In this document: positions 1 to 8,715 of the stretch, piece by piece
How positions within the stretch are numbered: position 1 is the stretch's first letter
Layout of the letters: every line of letters starts with the position of its first letter
Origin: Paenibacillus woosongensis
GTDB lineage: Bacteria > Bacillota > Bacilli > Paenibacillales > Paenibacillaceae
Length of the DNA stretch: 64,000 nucleotides
NCBI RefSeq assembly: GCF_009725165.1
Contig: NZ_WNZW01000001.1
Span: 186,001 to 250,000, forward strand
Direction: 5' to 3'
Notes under the pieces: generated by a model
What the model was told of the DNA's origin: nothing
The model's database searches: none
What the model saw: only the letters and a program-made list of their open reading frames with translations
Translations under genes and position numbers: made by a program

Positions 1-589
1 AGGTAATTGATCCATGCTAAAATAACCAGAATCCAGCATCCCACAACGCTCAAATATATTCTTCTCCACATATTCTATAAAATCCAACCCCGTACTCTGC
101 TCCACTACTAAACCTAATACAATAAAACCAGCATTATTGTACGAGAATCTCTCCCCTGGAGAAAATTTCATTTGTTGATTCTGAAACAATGGGAGAAAAT
201 CCTTGGGCGATTTTATAGAGTACATGGGCAATTCCTTCCAAAGTTCTTCAAAGTCATGCATGAACTCCTCATCAAAATAATCTGGTATTCCGGAACTATG
301 GGTTAATAAATGATGTAGTGTAATTGTAGGATCAAAATTAGGAAAAGAAATATCCAAGCAATCCCCCATCTTGCACAAGCTGACATATCGCAATAGAAGT
401 GAATATTTTACAGCCAGATGCTATTCCAAACCTGGTAGAGGAACTATTGGGTATCCGCTCAGAACGATTGGCATATCCATACCCTTGTTCAATGATTGTG
501 CCTTCTTGTTGGACTAAAACCGCCCCCGAGAATGGTAGTATCTCATGATGTTGCTGTACTACATTTTCAATTGATTGAAAGATCTTCAT
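1..589 (-). pseudogene. Serine hydrolase (beta-lactamase-like, class C fold), broken and cut by window edge
   Basis: The family are penicillin-binding-protein-like esterases or peptidases with an SxxK nucleophile. From the ATG at 589 (AAAGGAAG ribosome site about 8 nt before) the reading frame covers an N-terminal part with SGCK as the SxxK motif, then stops at 338. The rest of the protein, including the YNN second motif (SYNNAG), reads on in another frame from about 355 to position 1 and runs off the window. The junction lies in a run of five G near 362-366. Compared with remembered relatives about nine residues are missing there, so an out-of-frame internal deletion is more likely than a one-base slip. 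Probably inactive. Family assignment is firm from the motifs. Confidence 0.8.
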
Positions 590-630
590 ATTACGGCACT
601 TCCTTTCTTTAAAAATATCCAAACATTACC

Positions 631-1086
631 TTACCATTCCGTGATGTATCCTACTTTTCTAAGATAATGTTCGGTAAATGGATTTAAATTCACAATCGGC
701 TCGCCCAAAGGAAAAAATTTCAGTTGATGACTCTCATTGTCATTTACTCTCGGGCTCCCTTCAATCTCTTGAGCTTCATAAATCGCCATGACATTATAGA
801 TTTCATCACCATGAGGGTATTTATAGTACATATCTTTACCAGATAAAACCGTTATAAATTTGAACGATTTTGCTGTTAGACCAGCTTCTTCAAAAAGCTC
901 CCGAGCTGCCGCTTCTTCTAAAGATTCTCCCAGCTCTAGTGAACCCCCTATGGTCCCCCAATCATTTGTGTCTGTTCTCCTTTGAAGAAGCAGCTCTCTA
1001 TTCTCATTGAAAATTAACACGCAGGTCCCCGCCATAATTAAAGGTCTAGAGCCTACAATTGCTCTTAAATCCATAATATATCCCAT
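631..1086 (-). CDS. NUDIX hydrolase
   Basis: A 151-aa NUDIX-fold pyrophosphohydrolase, likely acting on a nucleoside diphosphate derivative; the substrate cannot be read from sequence. The Nudix box is complete at residues 48-70 (G-x5-E-x7-REL-x-EE-x-GL), supplying the metal-binding glutamates. The ATG at 1086 has AAAGGAG 9 nt upstream. An internal ATG at codon 5 is possible, but the ribosome site fits the first one. It lies between a decayed hydrolase and a phosphatase on the same strand, each with its own ribosome site, so it looks like an independent accessory gene. Length is normal for the family. Confidence 0.88.
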   Translation of the reverse strand: MGYIMDLRAIVGSRPLIMAGTCVLIFNENRELLLQRRTDTNDWGTIGGSLELGESLEEAAARELFEEAGLTAKSFKFITVLSGKDMYYKYPHGDEIYNVMAIYEAQEIEGSPRVNDNESHQLKFFPLGEPIVNLNPFTEHYLRKVGYITEW

Positions 1087-1111
1087 CGCACATGACTCCT
1101 TTAGTTTGTTA

Positions 1112-1654
1112 TTACTTCCAAATTCGGGTGATACGTCTTTCCCCTTTACGATTTAGAGCAAGCTCAAATACATCCGGATTGCTAAGTTTTCTCCAATCAT
1201 TGAATCCAATTTCATGATCATAATATTTCAATAGTAATGACAAAAGATTTCCGTGCGTGACTACTGCAATATTCATCTCGCGACGATCGAGTAACTCCTC
1301 GATTAAGGAAATGCCGCGCATCATGGCCTCCCGTGATGATTCTCCGCCTGCTAGTTTCATATCCAAATCTTCAAATGTTTCTTTTAACTTCTCCATCCAA
1401 TTGTCGATTTCTTCTGCAGACAGAACCCTCTCGCACAGCCGATTATCCTTATGAATTGTCAAATTTAAAGTTTCAGCTAACGGACGTATGGTCGAGATAG
1501 CTCTTTCGTATGGACTAGATATGATATAGTCAATCTGTTTTCCAATGAAATACTCGGCTAATTGATCAGCCTGTAGCTGACCCTCGCTAGTTAATTGCGC
1601 ATCTGGTTCTTGACCTTCAGCTTTACAATGTCTGATGAAGTATATACGCTTCAC
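1112..1654 (-). CDS. Histidine phosphatase family protein
   Basis: A 180-aa member of the phosphoglycerate-mutase-like histidine phosphatases. The catalytic histidine is His9 in RHC (usual RHG), Arg51 lies in SSPYERA, and the second catalytic histidine is His134 in VVTHGN. Substrate unknown; relatives remove phosphate from small metabolites. The start is a GTG at 1654 preceded by a G-rich site. It ends just before the NUDIX gene (25 bp), so the two may be cotranscribed. The RHC variant replaces the usual glycine but keeps the phosphohistidine residue. Confidence 0.82.
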   Translation of the reverse strand: MKRIYFIRHCKAEGQEPDAQLTSEGQLQADQLAEYFIGKQIDYIISSPYERAISTIRPLAETLNLTIHKDNRLCERVLSAEEIDNWMEKLKETFEDLDMKLAGGESSREAMMRGISLIEELLDRREMNIAVVTHGNLLSLLLKYYDHEIGFNDWRKLSNPDVFELALNRKGERRITRIWK

Positions 1655-1756
1655 GTAAGCCCCCCTGGATGGTTATTATTTTTAACACCGTGGTTGAAGT
1701 AACTGGATTGTTGCCAAACCAACTTCTCAGAAGTTTGTTAGTGCTCATAACAATAT

Positions 1757-1840
1757 AAAACGACCCAGCTTAAGATAGCTCATATCCTAGGCTGGGTCAT
1801 CATTTGTTGTCGGAGCGTTCTTTCACGATTATACAATGAG
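1757..1840 (-). repeat. Hairpin repeat, copy A (of three)
   Basis: An approximately 82-bp unit also found at 5942-6022 and 9354-9436. On the minus strand it reads: conserved TGTATAATCGTG plus an AGAA-rich block, then a hairpin with arms ATGACCCAGC and GCTGGGTCGTTTT. Copy A is the most diverged, with the outer arm degraded. It lies about 120 bp downstream of the LRR gene stop and could serve as its terminator, but conservation extends beyond the stem. Confidence 0.75.
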
Positions 1841-1921
1841 CAAATAAAGGGCGGTAGGTATTTATTTTTTTAATAATTCCACCTAGAAAACCTCCACCCA
1901 TATTGTTACCTTATCTCGATG

Positions 1922-2989
1922 CTATTGTTGTGATTCATCTGCTTCCCATAACGAATCCCGCGAAATGTTAATGTACTCCAGTTGCTTCATTCCATACAGG
2001 AAATCAGGCTTCTGTTTGATCATACACATTCCCAAGTCCAAGAATCGCAAATGCTTCAGCTTCTCTAGCTCGAGAGGTAGTTCATGAATGGAGGTGTACT
2101 GAATTGTAAGCCGCTCTAGTTGCTCAAGGTCTCCCATCTCCGGTGGGATGCGACTAAGACTGATTTCTTCCTTGGACTTAACCCGATACCCGGGGGTAGG
2201 CCGATCTGAGCTCCCACATTGAATGCAGAGCTCTCTCAAACTCTTAAGTTTAGATATGGATGCGGGAATACTCTCCAAATCAGCCGTCAGGATTTTCAAG
2301 CGCTCAAGCTTGCTTAACTCGAACAGCTCTTCGGGCAGACGGTAAAGATCCTGTTCAAAAATTTCTAGCTCACGCAGCTCTGTAAGGTATCGGATTTTCT
2401 CTGGCAGCTCTGTCAGCCTATGACCACTAATATACAGCAGATCAGTCTTATGCTTAATGGCATCATTGAGCAATCGGTCCAGGTTGCGGTGAGCCTTTAA
2501 TTTTATAAAAAGCCCCGAAATACGATCCATCAGTTCAACAGCTTCTTCCTCAGCTACATCTATACCATACATTTGCTCATGCACAACGGAGTAAAGGAAA
2601 TCTCCCCCGCCTTCTTTCAAAAAGCACAAGTCTTCCGGCAGCTTCGGATAAATCCAATCTGATAAACGGTTTGCCATTTGTTTCAGTAGGTTTCCGCTTT
2701 CTTCGCAGCATCTATACAAATAGTAGGTTCCTGCAGTATAAAAAGCGCTACTGTGATACATATTTCTTATTTGTATTACTTCATCAATAGGATCGCCTTG
2801 AATTACGATAGTCTTCATCAGGTAAGGTTCCAACGCTTCAAGGACACTTGTATACTGAGTCTGGGCCGGATCAACCGGAATTTTCTCTCCTAGCACAAAA
2901 AACTCCGAATTCTGTATAGCCAAATCGATAACCCGCTCGTATGCTTCCCCTCTAGGGTCTGTATATAATCTCAACTGATCAATCTCCAA
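1922..2989 (-). CDS. Leucine-rich repeat protein
   Basis: A 355-aa protein. Residues 1-185 are helical and match nothing I recognise. From about residue 190 there are some seven bacterial LRR units (LPEKIRYLTELRELEIF type spacing, about 23 residues), a likely protein-binding surface. No signal peptide or membrane segment, so probably cytoplasmic. The start is unsure: the frame opens with a TTG at 2989 and no good ribosome site, while an ATG four bases upstream is in another frame, so a one-base loss at the very start is possible; the next in-frame ATG is codon 58. LRR proteins of this kind sometimes sit in immunity-gene clusters, but no toxin is nearby. Confidence 0.75.
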   Translation of the reverse strand: MEIDQLRLYTDPRGEAYERVIDLAIQNSEFFVLGEKIPVDPAQTQYTSVLEALEPYLMKTIVIQGDPIDEVIQIRNMYHSSAFYTAGTYYLYRCCEESGNLLKQMANRLSDWIYPKLPEDLCFLKEGGGDFLYSVVHEQMYGIDVAEEEAVELMDRISGLFIKLKAHRNLDRLLNDAIKHKTDLLYISGHRLTELPEKIRYLTELRELEIFEQDLYRLPEELFELSKLERLKILTADLESIPASISKLKSLRELCIQCGSSDRPTPGYRVKSKEEISLSRIPPEMGDLEQLERLTIQYTSIHELPLELEKLKHLRFLDLGMCMIKQKPDFLYGMKQLEYINISRDSLWEADESQQ

Positions 2990-3099
2990 TTCATAAATTC
3001 TTTATACTCGTCGTAGTATAAATGCCTTCGTCGAATATTAAACAATATAACTGCATTCCATATGCGCATCCACCATCTAACTTGTATGACCGAATATGA

Positions 3100-3502
3100 C
3101 TAGTTTATCGGTTTTGGTTCCGACTGATGAAACTCTCCTTTAATATACATAAAGTCATATTCAGGTTGTTCTCGCCAATTTATATACTTTGGATTAAGTC
3201 CAGCATGAACATAAATATGGTGTATATCTTCATAATAAAGAGGCAATGATTCTAGAAAATCTATATGGCTACTAAAATTTACTCGTATATACTCTCTAGC
3301 TTGTTTAAACAATTCCTCATTCATATTGTCAGTAACAAAATGGCAATAGCTTTGGAGGGTTTGCATACCACCATGTTCCAAGAATTTACCTTGAACCGTC
3401 TCACTTTTCGTCCTTTTAAGTCAACCAATCTTTGCATCCAACAAATTATTAAATTGTTCAATACATCCATTGGATATCACTGATTATAAAAATTCTACTC
3501 AT
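3100..3502 (-). pseudogene. Metallophosphoesterase (Ser/Thr phosphatase PrpA/ApaH type), decayed
   Basis: Remnant of a calcineurin-like phosphoesterase. An ATG at 3502 starts SRIFIISDI, the first metal motif, but one extra A (ATATCCAATGG instead of ATATCCATGG) shifts the frame within the DIHG motif. The GDxxDR and GNHD motifs are then missing altogether. A recognisable C-terminal part follows from about 3400 to 3100 (LPLYYEDIHHIYVHAGLNP, then YIKGEF) and is cut short. The start overlaps the stop of the preceding 64-aa gene (ATGAGTAG), suggesting it was once translationally coupled. Certainly non-functional as an enzyme. Confidence 0.78.
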
Positions 3503-3689
3503 ATTCCAGAAATAAAATATCTAGAAGAAATTCTGAATATAACTTATCATGAAGCTTAATAACGTTACCATGTCCTTGATCGGGAGTTAAGAACACATGC
3601 CCGAATGTGACAATTTTTTCTAAATCGGCATCTTTTAAATCTTTACACACATCTTTTAACAGGAATAGAATGCCTTCATAATTTGACAT
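3495..3689 (-). CDS. Small hypothetical protein (64 aa)
   Basis: I do not recognise this 64-aa protein. It is soluble, with a charged N-terminal helix and a C-terminal acidic end. It starts with ATG at 3689 with only a weak A/G-rich stretch upstream. Its stop overlaps the start of the decayed phosphatase by several bases. It may itself be a fragment of a larger lost gene, given the decay on its downstream side. Confidence 0.4.
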   Translation of the reverse strand: MSNYEGILFLLKDVCKDLKDADLEKIVTFGHVFLTPDQGHGNVIKLHDKLYSEFLLDILFLEYE

Positions 3690-3708
3690 TAGTGTGCACT
3701 TTTAGGAT

Positions 3709-4185
3709 TTATGTTCTGATCGGTATTAGAATTTCAACATCTTCTTCTTCCACATTATCTTCAAAGTAATAAATCTCTATTGGGCAGGTGTTTTCCAGAA
3801 ATCTCTGAACATACCCATTTTCATTCATCCATTTGAAAATCCTATCGTACCCCTCACCAATCGATTTGTTTGTACAATTAATCTTTGCATAGGTTTGGGA
3901 TGGCAAAGTGAATCCAATCATGCCTTCCGGGACATTAGACAAATCACTGACTTCCAAACAAGCAAAATAGGTTGCAATGATTCCATTACACATATAGGGC
4001 GAGAACAATACTTCCTTGTCCTTGGAATTCATAATTTCACTTCTTCTTTCAACGAACTCCAACTGTACTTTCAGGGCAGCATCAGGAAACCCGCTCGGAA
4101 AATTAGCTGTAATGCTCTGACCAATCAACGAATACTCCCGTGTTGTTAATTCACATTTAAATTTCTCAAGTTTTTGTCTCTGCAT
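3709..4185 (-). CDS. GyrI-like / AraC effector-binding domain protein
   Basis: A 158-aa stand-alone GyrI-like small-molecule-binding domain (the effector-binding domain fused to AraC and MerR regulators elsewhere; stand-alone versions bind or hydrolyse small hydrophobic compounds). Typical elements are the opening ELTTREYSLIGQS strand, the central FACLEVSDLSNVPEGMIGFTLP strand and turn, and the C-terminal PIEIYYFEDNVEEEDVEILIPI strand. The frame is open further upstream to 4278, but GAAAGGAAG sits 9 nt before the ATG at 4185, so that start is chosen. No DNA-binding domain is attached. Confidence 0.72.
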   Translation of the reverse strand: MQRQKLEKFKCELTTREYSLIGQSITANFPSGFPDAALKVQLEFVERRSEIMNSKDKEVLFSPYMCNGIIATYFACLEVSDLSNVPEGMIGFTLPSQTYAKINCTNKSIGEGYDRIFKWMNENGYVQRFLENTCPIEIYYFEDNVEEEDVEILIPIRT

Positions 4186-4258
4186 GATAAGTATCTTCCT
4201 TTCGTATGGTTTATGACATTGCATTGATTTCTGATTTCGACGGAACTTGATATGCTTT

Positions 4259-4810
4259 TTATTTATTTTGATTATCACTGTTCTTAAATCTAAAAATTAA
4301 CTTAGTTCCATCATTTTTGGTTTCAGCCACTTCCTCTTGGTAGTCTCCCCCAGTATAATTATTTAACGTTCTTCTCCAAAAAGATTGTGCTCTTCTATTG
4401 CTTTCCCCGGGATTTGTCTGTAACTCCCAAGTGCCTTCGTGACTATTAAGCACCTGAATGGCTGCTGCTTCTGCCGCCCCTCCACCACGGAATGACCTCA
4501 AAATAAAAAACTCGTTTATGTAAAAATCACTCTCATGTGGAGTATATGGTGGGGTGGCTACTAGAGCGAACCCAGCCGGAACCCCGTTTACTTCTATCAG
4601 ATATGGAAACAATATAGTTGGTTTAGACCACCATATATCAAACACTCTGTTTTGCTCATTTAAAGTCATTATTGCATCATCATCTTCAAAAACGCCATAT
4701 TTATTGGGTTGCCATCCCCATATTTCCGATAAATCATGCAAATAGAAGGGGTATAAATTATTTATGATGAATTTACTTTTTGGGTCTGTTAGATGAATAG
4801 TGACCTGCAA
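4259..4810 (-). CDS. GNAT family N-acetyltransferase
   Basis: A 183-aa GCN5-related acetyltransferase. The central fold is visible: a beta-4 strand around FPYLIEVNGVPAGFALV and the acetyl-CoA loop RSFRGGGAA (the R-x-x-G-x-G/A motif) before helix 3, then ANPG-like NPGESNRRAQSFW. Substrate unknown. The start is a TTG at 4810 with GGAG seven nt upstream. It follows the APH-like gene by 49 bp and precedes the GyrI-like gene by 73 bp on the same strand, so the three may form one transcript. Confidence 0.82.
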   Translation of the reverse strand: MQVTIHLTDPKSKFIINNLYPFYLHDLSEIWGWQPNKYGVFEDDDAIMTLNEQNRVFDIWWSKPTILFPYLIEVNGVPAGFALVATPPYTPHESDFYINEFFILRSFRGGGAAEAAAIQVLNSHEGTWELQTNPGESNRRAQSFWRRTLNNYTGGDYQEEVAETKNDGTKLIFRFKNSDNQNK

Positions 4811-4859
4811 TATTACACTCCGTTCTATCGGATAACGTTAATGTATTCACGACGTCCAT

Positions 4860-5888
4860 CTATATTAATTCAGTATCTACAGGTGCTATCATTTCAAACA
4901 AGAATGACCTGTCATTGATGTATTCATTAATATAAGCCAAAGCGTATTTTTGCTCATCAATTAAACTAGGAATTTCTTTCAGATTAGACGAGTGATGACA
5001 ATAATTTTCAATCATAACCATGACGAAAAAACACTCCAGGTCACGGACATAGTCGTTCGTATTGAGTTCAACCACACTCTCATATGCTTGAATTAGTAAC
5101 CTTCGATGTTGAGGGTTAAGCTCCAATAGTGCTCCTGCTAAATCATACAAATAGTATCCATAACCGCATCTGCCAAAATCAATGGGGCATGGAAGTTCGT
5201 TGTGAAACACAACGTTTCCAGAGTGTAAATCTGCATGGATTACCCCATAGTTTCGGGCATCTCGCTGCATACGGTCAAATTGATGAATGATCTTATCTAT
5301 AGCTTCTTGATAACGTTTCCATGACTCGTCCGCTAGAAATCGTGAATAATAACGTTCCAGTTTAGCTACTTCTTGCCTGAAACTAGCACTCCCCCAATGA
5401 GGTCGGACAAAATCAACGGTTGTATCCAGACTAGCAGAAGCTTTATGAAGTCTACCTATCATGGCACCTATGTTATATACATGGCTGTCTGTGAACTCAC
5501 TACTCCAGTGCTCTCCCTCAACCCACCTCATTAACGTGACGTATGGTTTCCGATACCCTTCTTCTGTTTCACACTCTAAAATATAAGAGCCACAGCGGCT
5601 TTGAATCCCTTCTGGCACTACCAAATCCTTTACTTTCCTTAATTCATTTAGAAAAACAAGTTCAGACAAAATTTCTTCCTTGCTGACTCTTTCCGAATGA
5701 ATACGAAGCAGGTAATTTCCCATCGTATCGGTTTCTATTTTGTATGTAACGGTATCTGACAATTGAATAAAACGAATACAGTTCCATTCCACTTCATATT
5801 GTTGAATCGCACTCAATGCAACATTCCTTGCTCTCGAAAGTAAACTTTTTCGTGTTTCTTCCGTATCAAAGTCAAAAAAAGACTTCAT
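4860..5888 (-). CDS. Aminoglycoside phosphotransferase (APH) family protein
   Basis: A 342-aa protein-kinase-like phosphotransferase. The catalytic HADLHSGNV loop (Brenner motif, about residue 219) and the metal-binding IDFGRCG follow in order, with an ATP-binding N-lobe (RIHSERVSKEEILSELVFLNEL). This family covers antibiotic, choline, homoserine and methylthioribose kinases; the substrate cannot be told here and resistance should not be assumed. The ATG at 5888 follows AGGTGGG. First gene of a possible APH-GNAT-GyrI transcript that starts just after repeat copy B. Confidence 0.82.
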   Translation of the reverse strand: MKSFFDFDTEETRKSLLSRARNVALSAIQQYEVEWNCIRFIQLSDTVTYKIETDTMGNYLLRIHSERVSKEEILSELVFLNELRKVKDLVVPEGIQSRCGSYILECETEEGYRKPYVTLMRWVEGEHWSSEFTDSHVYNIGAMIGRLHKASASLDTTVDFVRPHWGSASFRQEVAKLERYYSRFLADESWKRYQEAIDKIIHQFDRMQRDARNYGVIHADLHSGNVVFHNELPCPIDFGRCGYGYYLYDLAGALLELNPQHRRLLIQAYESVVELNTNDYVRDLECFFVMVMIENYCHHSSNLKEIPSLIDEQKYALAYINEYINDRSFLFEMIAPVDTELI

Positions 5889-5941
5889 GAACCCACCTAC
5901 TCTGTTTTTTTGTCCTAATTTCAGATCACGTTTCTTATATA

Positions 5942-6022
5942 CACGAAACGACCCAGCCCTAGATAGCTCTTATCCTAGGCTGGGTCGTTTTGTGTCTGAG
6001 CTTCTTCCATGATTATACATCT
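5942..6022 (-). repeat. Hairpin repeat, copy B (of three)
   Basis: The best-preserved copy. The arms AAACGACCCAGCC and GGCTGGGTCGTTT pair fully around a CTAG-containing inner stem and short loop. On the minus strand it is preceded by ATGTATAATCATGG and an AGAAGC block shared with copy C. It lies 63 bp downstream of the 152-aa gene and about 55 bp upstream of the APH gene. Confidence 0.82.
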
Positions 6023-6084
6023 AACGATCAAAGGGCGATAGCCCCGATGCATGAATACGGTGTTCTAACCTTATTTATCGTATG

Positions 6085-6543
6085 CTATATTCCGCAATGA
6101 ATTACATAATTACTTGTAATTAATGCCTGCTCAATTAATTCTTCTAGCTCATCCATTTGGTCGATAATATCTACCCTTTTGAATTTACTCTTCTCATAAT
6201 AACCCTTATTAGATCCTAAATCCCAGCCATAACCTCCAGTTAAAATAATGTTTTCCGGCCCATGAATAAAAAGGTTTCTCCAAGATATGATAATATTTCT
6301 AAATTTCCTTAGGTGTTCCTTCTCTTTGATGATTGTGTACCCATATCGATTTAATCCTCTTTCATGCGAACCATTGGGATACCATGCTTCTATCCAGTTC
6401 AATGAATCACTAAGATAATTAATTAACTCATCATCGATTGAAACATGAAAACTAACTGGATTCCCATTAAGGACTATGCCGTGTTCAGTCCAAGTAATAT
6501 CTGGATTATCTACTCGTCCAACAATAAAGTCATGATTTGGCAC
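6085..6543 (-). CDS. Hypothetical protein (152 aa)
   Basis: I do not recognise this protein. It is soluble, without signal peptide or membrane segments, rich in aromatic residues and acidic at the C-terminus (DELEELIEQAL). The start is a GTG at 6543 with GAGGG nine nt before it. Its size, acidity and company (SUFU, LRR and DUF4240 proteins nearby) would suit an immunity-type protein, but nothing in the sequence proves this. It ends just before repeat copy B. Confidence 0.6.
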   Translation of the reverse strand: MPNHDFIVGRVDNPDITWTEHGIVLNGNPVSFHVSIDDELINYLSDSLNWIEAWYPNGSHERGLNRYGYTIIKEKEHLRKFRNIIISWRNLFIHGPENIILTGGYGWDLGSNKGYYEKSKFKRVDIIDQMDELEELIEQALITSNYVIHCGI

Positions 6544-6574
6544 TTGATATGTCCCTCGCTTTAGCTAGTAAAAA

Positions 6575-6979
6575 TCAAGCAACTGGATCACTGCTTAAGG
6601 TTGAAAAAGCATACGCCATTTTCTTTGCAAAATGTAACGGAGGCTCAACAGACTGGATGTGAATATACATGATTTGGGGCCTGGTATATAACCAGTGATT
6701 ATGTAAGGCGCTAACAATCATTCCTTGCTGGATAACTGAATGCATAAAGCGAGGTATCTCTTCTTCTAAAATTGCAATTTCAGCCAAACATAACGCATTG
6801 CCGCTTTGATCTAGGGATTCAAATAAAACGTCTGCTGGCACCACAGACCCGCTCATGCGCCCTTGCACATTTACTTTAAAATTGCGATGCAGCGATACAG
6901 AACAAACATCTTGGTTAATGCTGCTTTTTCCTTTAAGAATATTAGCAAATTGTTCGCAAACCGAATGAAAGTGATCCAT
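6575..6979 (-). CDS. DUF1259 (LppY/LpqO-like) family protein
   Basis: A 134-aa protein of the DUF1259 type. Recognisable blocks are CSVSLHRNFKV, VQGR, SVVPADVLFESLD, EIAILEEEIPRFM, IVSALHNHWLYTRPQIMYIHIQS and the closing PPLHFAKKMA. Function is unknown; the conserved histidines (HNHW, YIHIQ) suggest a metal or ligand site. Other members carry signal peptides or occur as shorter cytoplasmic forms like this one. The ATG at 6979 follows AAGGAGG. Length fits the short form. Confidence 0.75.
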   Translation of the reverse strand: MDHFHSVCEQFANILKGKSSINQDVCSVSLHRNFKVNVQGRMSGSVVPADVLFESLDQSGNALCLAEIAILEEEIPRFMHSVIQQGMIVSALHNHWLYTRPQIMYIHIQSVEPPLHFAKKMAYAFSTLSSDPVA

Positions 6980-7101
6980 ATCATTAAACCTCCTTGTACA
7001 AGAAAAGCTCTGTTATATATATTCAATGGAAGCCTTGAACATGTGAATATTCTTGTAATTAGGCTGGTTTAATCATGTTTTGATCAATAACCGTCATCAC
7101 C

Positions 7102-7668
7102 TTAAACTGCCTGCAAATCGTCTCTAACTAATGAATATAATTTCTGATCCGTATAATTCCCCTTGATCTTCAATTGTTTCCGAAGTATACCTTCAAATTT
7201 CATCCCTAATTTCTCCATGACTCGTCTTGAGCCTACGTTATCATGATTACATCTTCCCTCAACTCGGTTTATCCCAATCGTATCGAATGCGTAGCACAGG
7301 ATTTCTCGAGTTGCTTCAACAACAATCCCTTGACCCCAATATTTTTTAGAGATTACAAAACCAATCTCAGTTCTATCATGAGCTACATCAAAACTAATAA
7401 ATCCTGTTCTTCCAATGAGTTTTCCACTTTCGCGTGCAATAATACCCCAATGATATGCTTCCTTGTTGTTATACTTTCTCAGCACGGAATCAACGTATGC
7501 TTGACTTTCGTCAAGAACGCGATGAGTATTCCACATCGTGTATGCTGTTACATCCGGATCAGAGGCAAGATCATAGTAATCAGAAATGTCTTTCAAGATA
7601 AAACGCCTTAGATATATCCGATTTGTTAAAAATTCAGGCGATTCCCTGAATAATTTATCTATATCCAT
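7102..7668 (-). CDS. GNAT family N-acetyltransferase (RimJ/RimL-like)
   Basis: A 188-aa acetyltransferase of the RimJ-like branch, which acetylates protein N-termini or small amines. Typical features are RIYLRRFILKDISDYYDLASDP at the N-terminus, the acetyl-CoA strand TEIGFVISKKYWGQGIVVEA, and GINRVEGRCNHDNVGSRRVMEKLGMKFEGILR, the hallmark end of motif B. The frame extends upstream to 7713, but GGAGGG six nt before the ATG at 7668 fixes the start. Substrate unknown. Confidence 0.85.
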   Translation of the reverse strand: MDIDKLFRESPEFLTNRIYLRRFILKDISDYYDLASDPDVTAYTMWNTHRVLDESQAYVDSVLRKYNNKEAYHWGIIARESGKLIGRTGFISFDVAHDRTEIGFVISKKYWGQGIVVEATREILCYAFDTIGINRVEGRCNHDNVGSRRVMEKLGMKFEGILRKQLKIKGNYTDQKLYSLVRDDLQAV

Positions 7669-7758
7669 GAATAACCCTCCATTTACCTTCACACCATTTC
7701 CCTGTGAATCCACCTCATTCCAGGCACATCTTGTCGCCGCTCCTCAAATCCAAACTTC

Positions 7759-8092
7759 TTAATAGTTGCATTTATTTACGGCAGCAAAACTTTTTTCATG
7801 GTAATAATGTTTATGTCTTCCGGCGTTCTTGATAACGCCGTAAATCTCAAATCCTTCTTTCTTATAAAAATCTAAAGCTTGGAAGCTTAACGTATACACC
7901 TTTATAAAATCACATAGCTTTTCTTTAGCAATATTTTCAACCTCTTGCATGAGTTTTTTCCCATACCCATATCCTCTACGTTCGGATTCTATAAATAAAT
8001 ATTGTATTTCTAGCCAATTCCAGCAAATCTCGCTTATCCCTGATATAATTCTTTAACTCATGATTGTTCTCATTGATAATTTGTAATGACAT
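7759..8092 (-). pseudogene. GNAT acetyltransferase, decayed by internal deletion
   Basis: An ATG at 8092 with AAAGGAA upstream begins SLQIINENNHELKNYI, an acetyltransferase N-terminus. After about 17 residues the frame leaves the family. The acetyl-CoA motif (FIESERRGYGYGKKLMQEVE) and the C-terminal block ALDFYKKEGFEIYGVI are found in a different frame, ending at 7759. The middle of the protein is missing, so this is an out-of-frame internal deletion like that in the serine hydrolase at the left edge. Confidence 0.78.
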
Positions 8093-8152
8093 ATTATATA
8101 TTCCTTTCATTCAATTTTATAGGATGTTCCCGCCTTCGAAGCTATTTTCAAG

Positions 8153-8710
8153 TTAAGTTAGTGGACTCTCTCCGAATCTACTCCATAATAAAGGATATCG
8201 TACTTCTAAATCCTCTTCCTCCCAGTCTAAATCCAATTCTGCGGGCTCAATTTCATAACCCCTATTTTCTAATTCATGCAAAAATTCGGTATGAATTTCA
8301 TCATTATATTCAAAATTATCTGTTTTTTTATATATGTACGCATCTAATCCTACCGATAATAGTTCTTCCATTTGAGGAGCATATTCATCCTCCATCAAGT
8401 TTTCTTCTGTTAAATACTCTGCTAAAAATTCTGGGTTGTTGATTGCTTCATTGTATACTTCTTCCCCTCGTGAAATCAGCCATCCTCTGAAATAATCAAA
8501 TCCGTCATCCGAGCAGCCCCCCATGATCACAAATGCAGCGCCCCATAGCGAGCTTGTATAGGACAGGGCCATCTTTTTCTGAAATTCAATTTCAAAATCT
8601 ATAATTTCTTTAAGCTCTTTTTTTGACAATTCTCGAGCTAACCATTCGACTTGTTCTGCACCCTGTTTTTTTGATTGGTCTATTAATTCCCAGAAATATG
8701 GAGTCGACAT
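8153..8710 (-). CDS. DUF4240 domain protein
   Basis: A 185-aa acidic protein. The N-terminal block YFWELID, the helix QVEWLARELSKKELKEIIDFEIEF, and SLWGAAFVIMGGCSDDGFDYFRGWLISRG are characteristic of DUF4240. Function is unknown; in other genomes the domain often stands next to WGR-domain proteins (from memory), which are absent here. The ATG at 8710 has AAGGAG eleven nt upstream, inside the end of the kinase gene; only 5 bp separate the two, so they are very likely one transcript. Confidence 0.78.
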   Translation of the reverse strand: MSTPYFWELIDQSKKQGAEQVEWLARELSKKELKEIIDFEIEFQKKMALSYTSSLWGAAFVIMGGCSDDGFDYFRGWLISRGEEVYNEAINNPEFLAEYLTEENLMEDEYAPQMEELLSVGLDAYIYKKTDNFEYNDEIHTEFLHELENRGYEIEPAELDLDWEEEDLEVRYPLLWSRFGESPLT

Positions 8711-8715
8711 GAAAT

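Noticed and set aside
4860..5888. Calling the APH-like gene an aminoglycoside resistance gene
   Set aside because: The family is broad and no resistance subfamily can be recognised from motifs alone.
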